Assembly: GCA_902803625.1 (NCBI GenBank)
Contig: CADCQV010000232.1
Span: forward strand, 1 to 6,886
Direction of reading: 5' to 3'
From: an uncultured Lachnospiraceae bacterium
GTDB taxonomy: Bacteria; Bacillota; Clostridia; Lachnospirales; Lachnospiraceae
Length of the DNA stretch: 6,886 nt
A program made the translations under genes and the position numbers. The notes below the pieces were generated by a model. It was given only the letters and a program-made list of their open reading frames with translations, was not told the DNA's origin and did no database searches. Shown here piece by piece: positions 6,789 through 6,886 of this stretch. Numbering within the stretch: position 1 is the first letter of the stretch; each line of letters opens with the position of its first letter.

Positions 6789-6817
6789 TGCAGCACACTG
6801 CTTCGCAGTATGCTGCA
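6789..6817 (+). repeat. Hairpin abutting the rnpB 5' end
   Basis: TGCAGCA (6789-6795) pairs with TGCTGCA (6811-6817), and ACTGC (6797-6801) pairs with GCAGT (6805-6809) around TTC, with a single C-A mismatch: 12 pairs in all. It ends where the RNase P RNA is predicted to start. It could be a terminator-like insulator without a T-run or a processing signal. It covers the place where an rnpB -10 element would be expected. Confidence 0.6.
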
Positions 6818-6886
6818 TGGGCAGACCGGGCGGTCGCCAGGGGGATCTTCAGGATCTTCAGGGAGGAAAGTCCGGGCTTCACAGGG
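6818..6886 (+). ncRNA. rnpB: RNase P RNA, 5' part (runs off the window)
   Basis: Catalytic RNA of RNase P, which removes 5' leaders from pre-tRNAs. GAGGAAAGTCCGGGC at 6863-6877 followed by TTCACAGGG is the near-universal 5' strand of helix P4 (conserved region I), in the form found in type A RNAs rather than the Bacillus type B form (GGAAAGTCCATGC). GGTCGCC at 6832-6838 matches the P2 region of E. coli M1 RNA. The 5' end at about 6818 is estimated by aligning that motif to M1 and may be off by several bases. The P3 region between them (6839-6862) holds a tandem 9-base repeat and can form only a modest stem (6841-6847 with 6853-6859, two G-U pairs). About 280-330 further bases should lie beyond the window. 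No clear sigma-A promoter is visible upstream. Confidence 0.9.
6845..6862 (+). repeat. Tandem duplication of ATCTTCAGG within rnpB P3
   Basis: ATCTTCAGG occurs at 6845-6853 and again at 6854-6862, directly before the conserved GAGGAAAG. The same word occurs at 6545-6553, and inverted at 6706-6714, in the long inverted repeat. Length changes in P3 are tolerated in RNase P RNAs, so the duplication is probably not damaging. Confidence 0.8.

Noticed and set aside
6471..6862. CRISPR-like repeat array.
   Set aside because: Repeated words are 9 bases or shorter, unevenly spaced and partly inverted; there are no equal spacers and no cas genes.

Overview
The window looks like the chromosome of a Gram-positive Clostridia-type bacterium, most likely of the Lachnospiraceae. 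The grounds are gene content and order (dgt, dnaG, rpoD, trmK, Nif3-family gene, TGS-containing nucleoside kinase), strong purine-rich ribosome binding sites, a primary sigma factor of about 370 residues, and a type A RNase P RNA start. The family assignment is inference from remembered gene order, not from a search. Arginine AGG and isoleucine ATA codons are frequent even in the housekeeping genes.

Layout: all recognisable genes lie on the + strand. Positions 1-534 hold the 3' part of a dGTPase-like HD-domain hydrolase. dnaG (543-2321) follows after 8 bases and rpoD/sigA (2344-3462) after 22 more. The rpoD stop overlaps the start of trmK (3462-4031) by one base. The trmK end overlaps a Nif3-family gene (4006-4791) by 26 bases. 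A nucleoside (uridine-type) kinase with N-terminal TGS and ThrRS-like domains (4804-6462) closes the block. Gaps of 22 bases or less and two overlaps argue for one operon: the dnaG-sigA macromolecular synthesis core, flanked by nucleotide metabolism (dgt, kinase) and tRNA modification (trmK).

Positions 6463-6817 contain no convincing protein gene but are densely structured. There is a perfect 15-bp palindrome that includes the kinase stop codon, two further small hairpins, an imperfect inverted repeat of about 179 bases (6541-6719) whose core is a perfect 19-bp stem, and three more hairpins, several with UUC or UUCG loops. Immediately after, the 5' end of the RNase P RNA gene (rnpB) begins at about 6818 and runs off the window. 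A 9-base word, ATCTTCAGG, occurs in both arms of the long inverted repeat (once inverted) and twice in tandem in the rnpB P3 region.

The protein genes look ordinary and intact. The exceptions are trmK, which appears to lack the usual C-terminal coiled-coil domain, and dnaG, which has no visible Shine-Dalgarno sequence. The most unusual part of the window is the hairpin-rich stretch between the kinase and rnpB.
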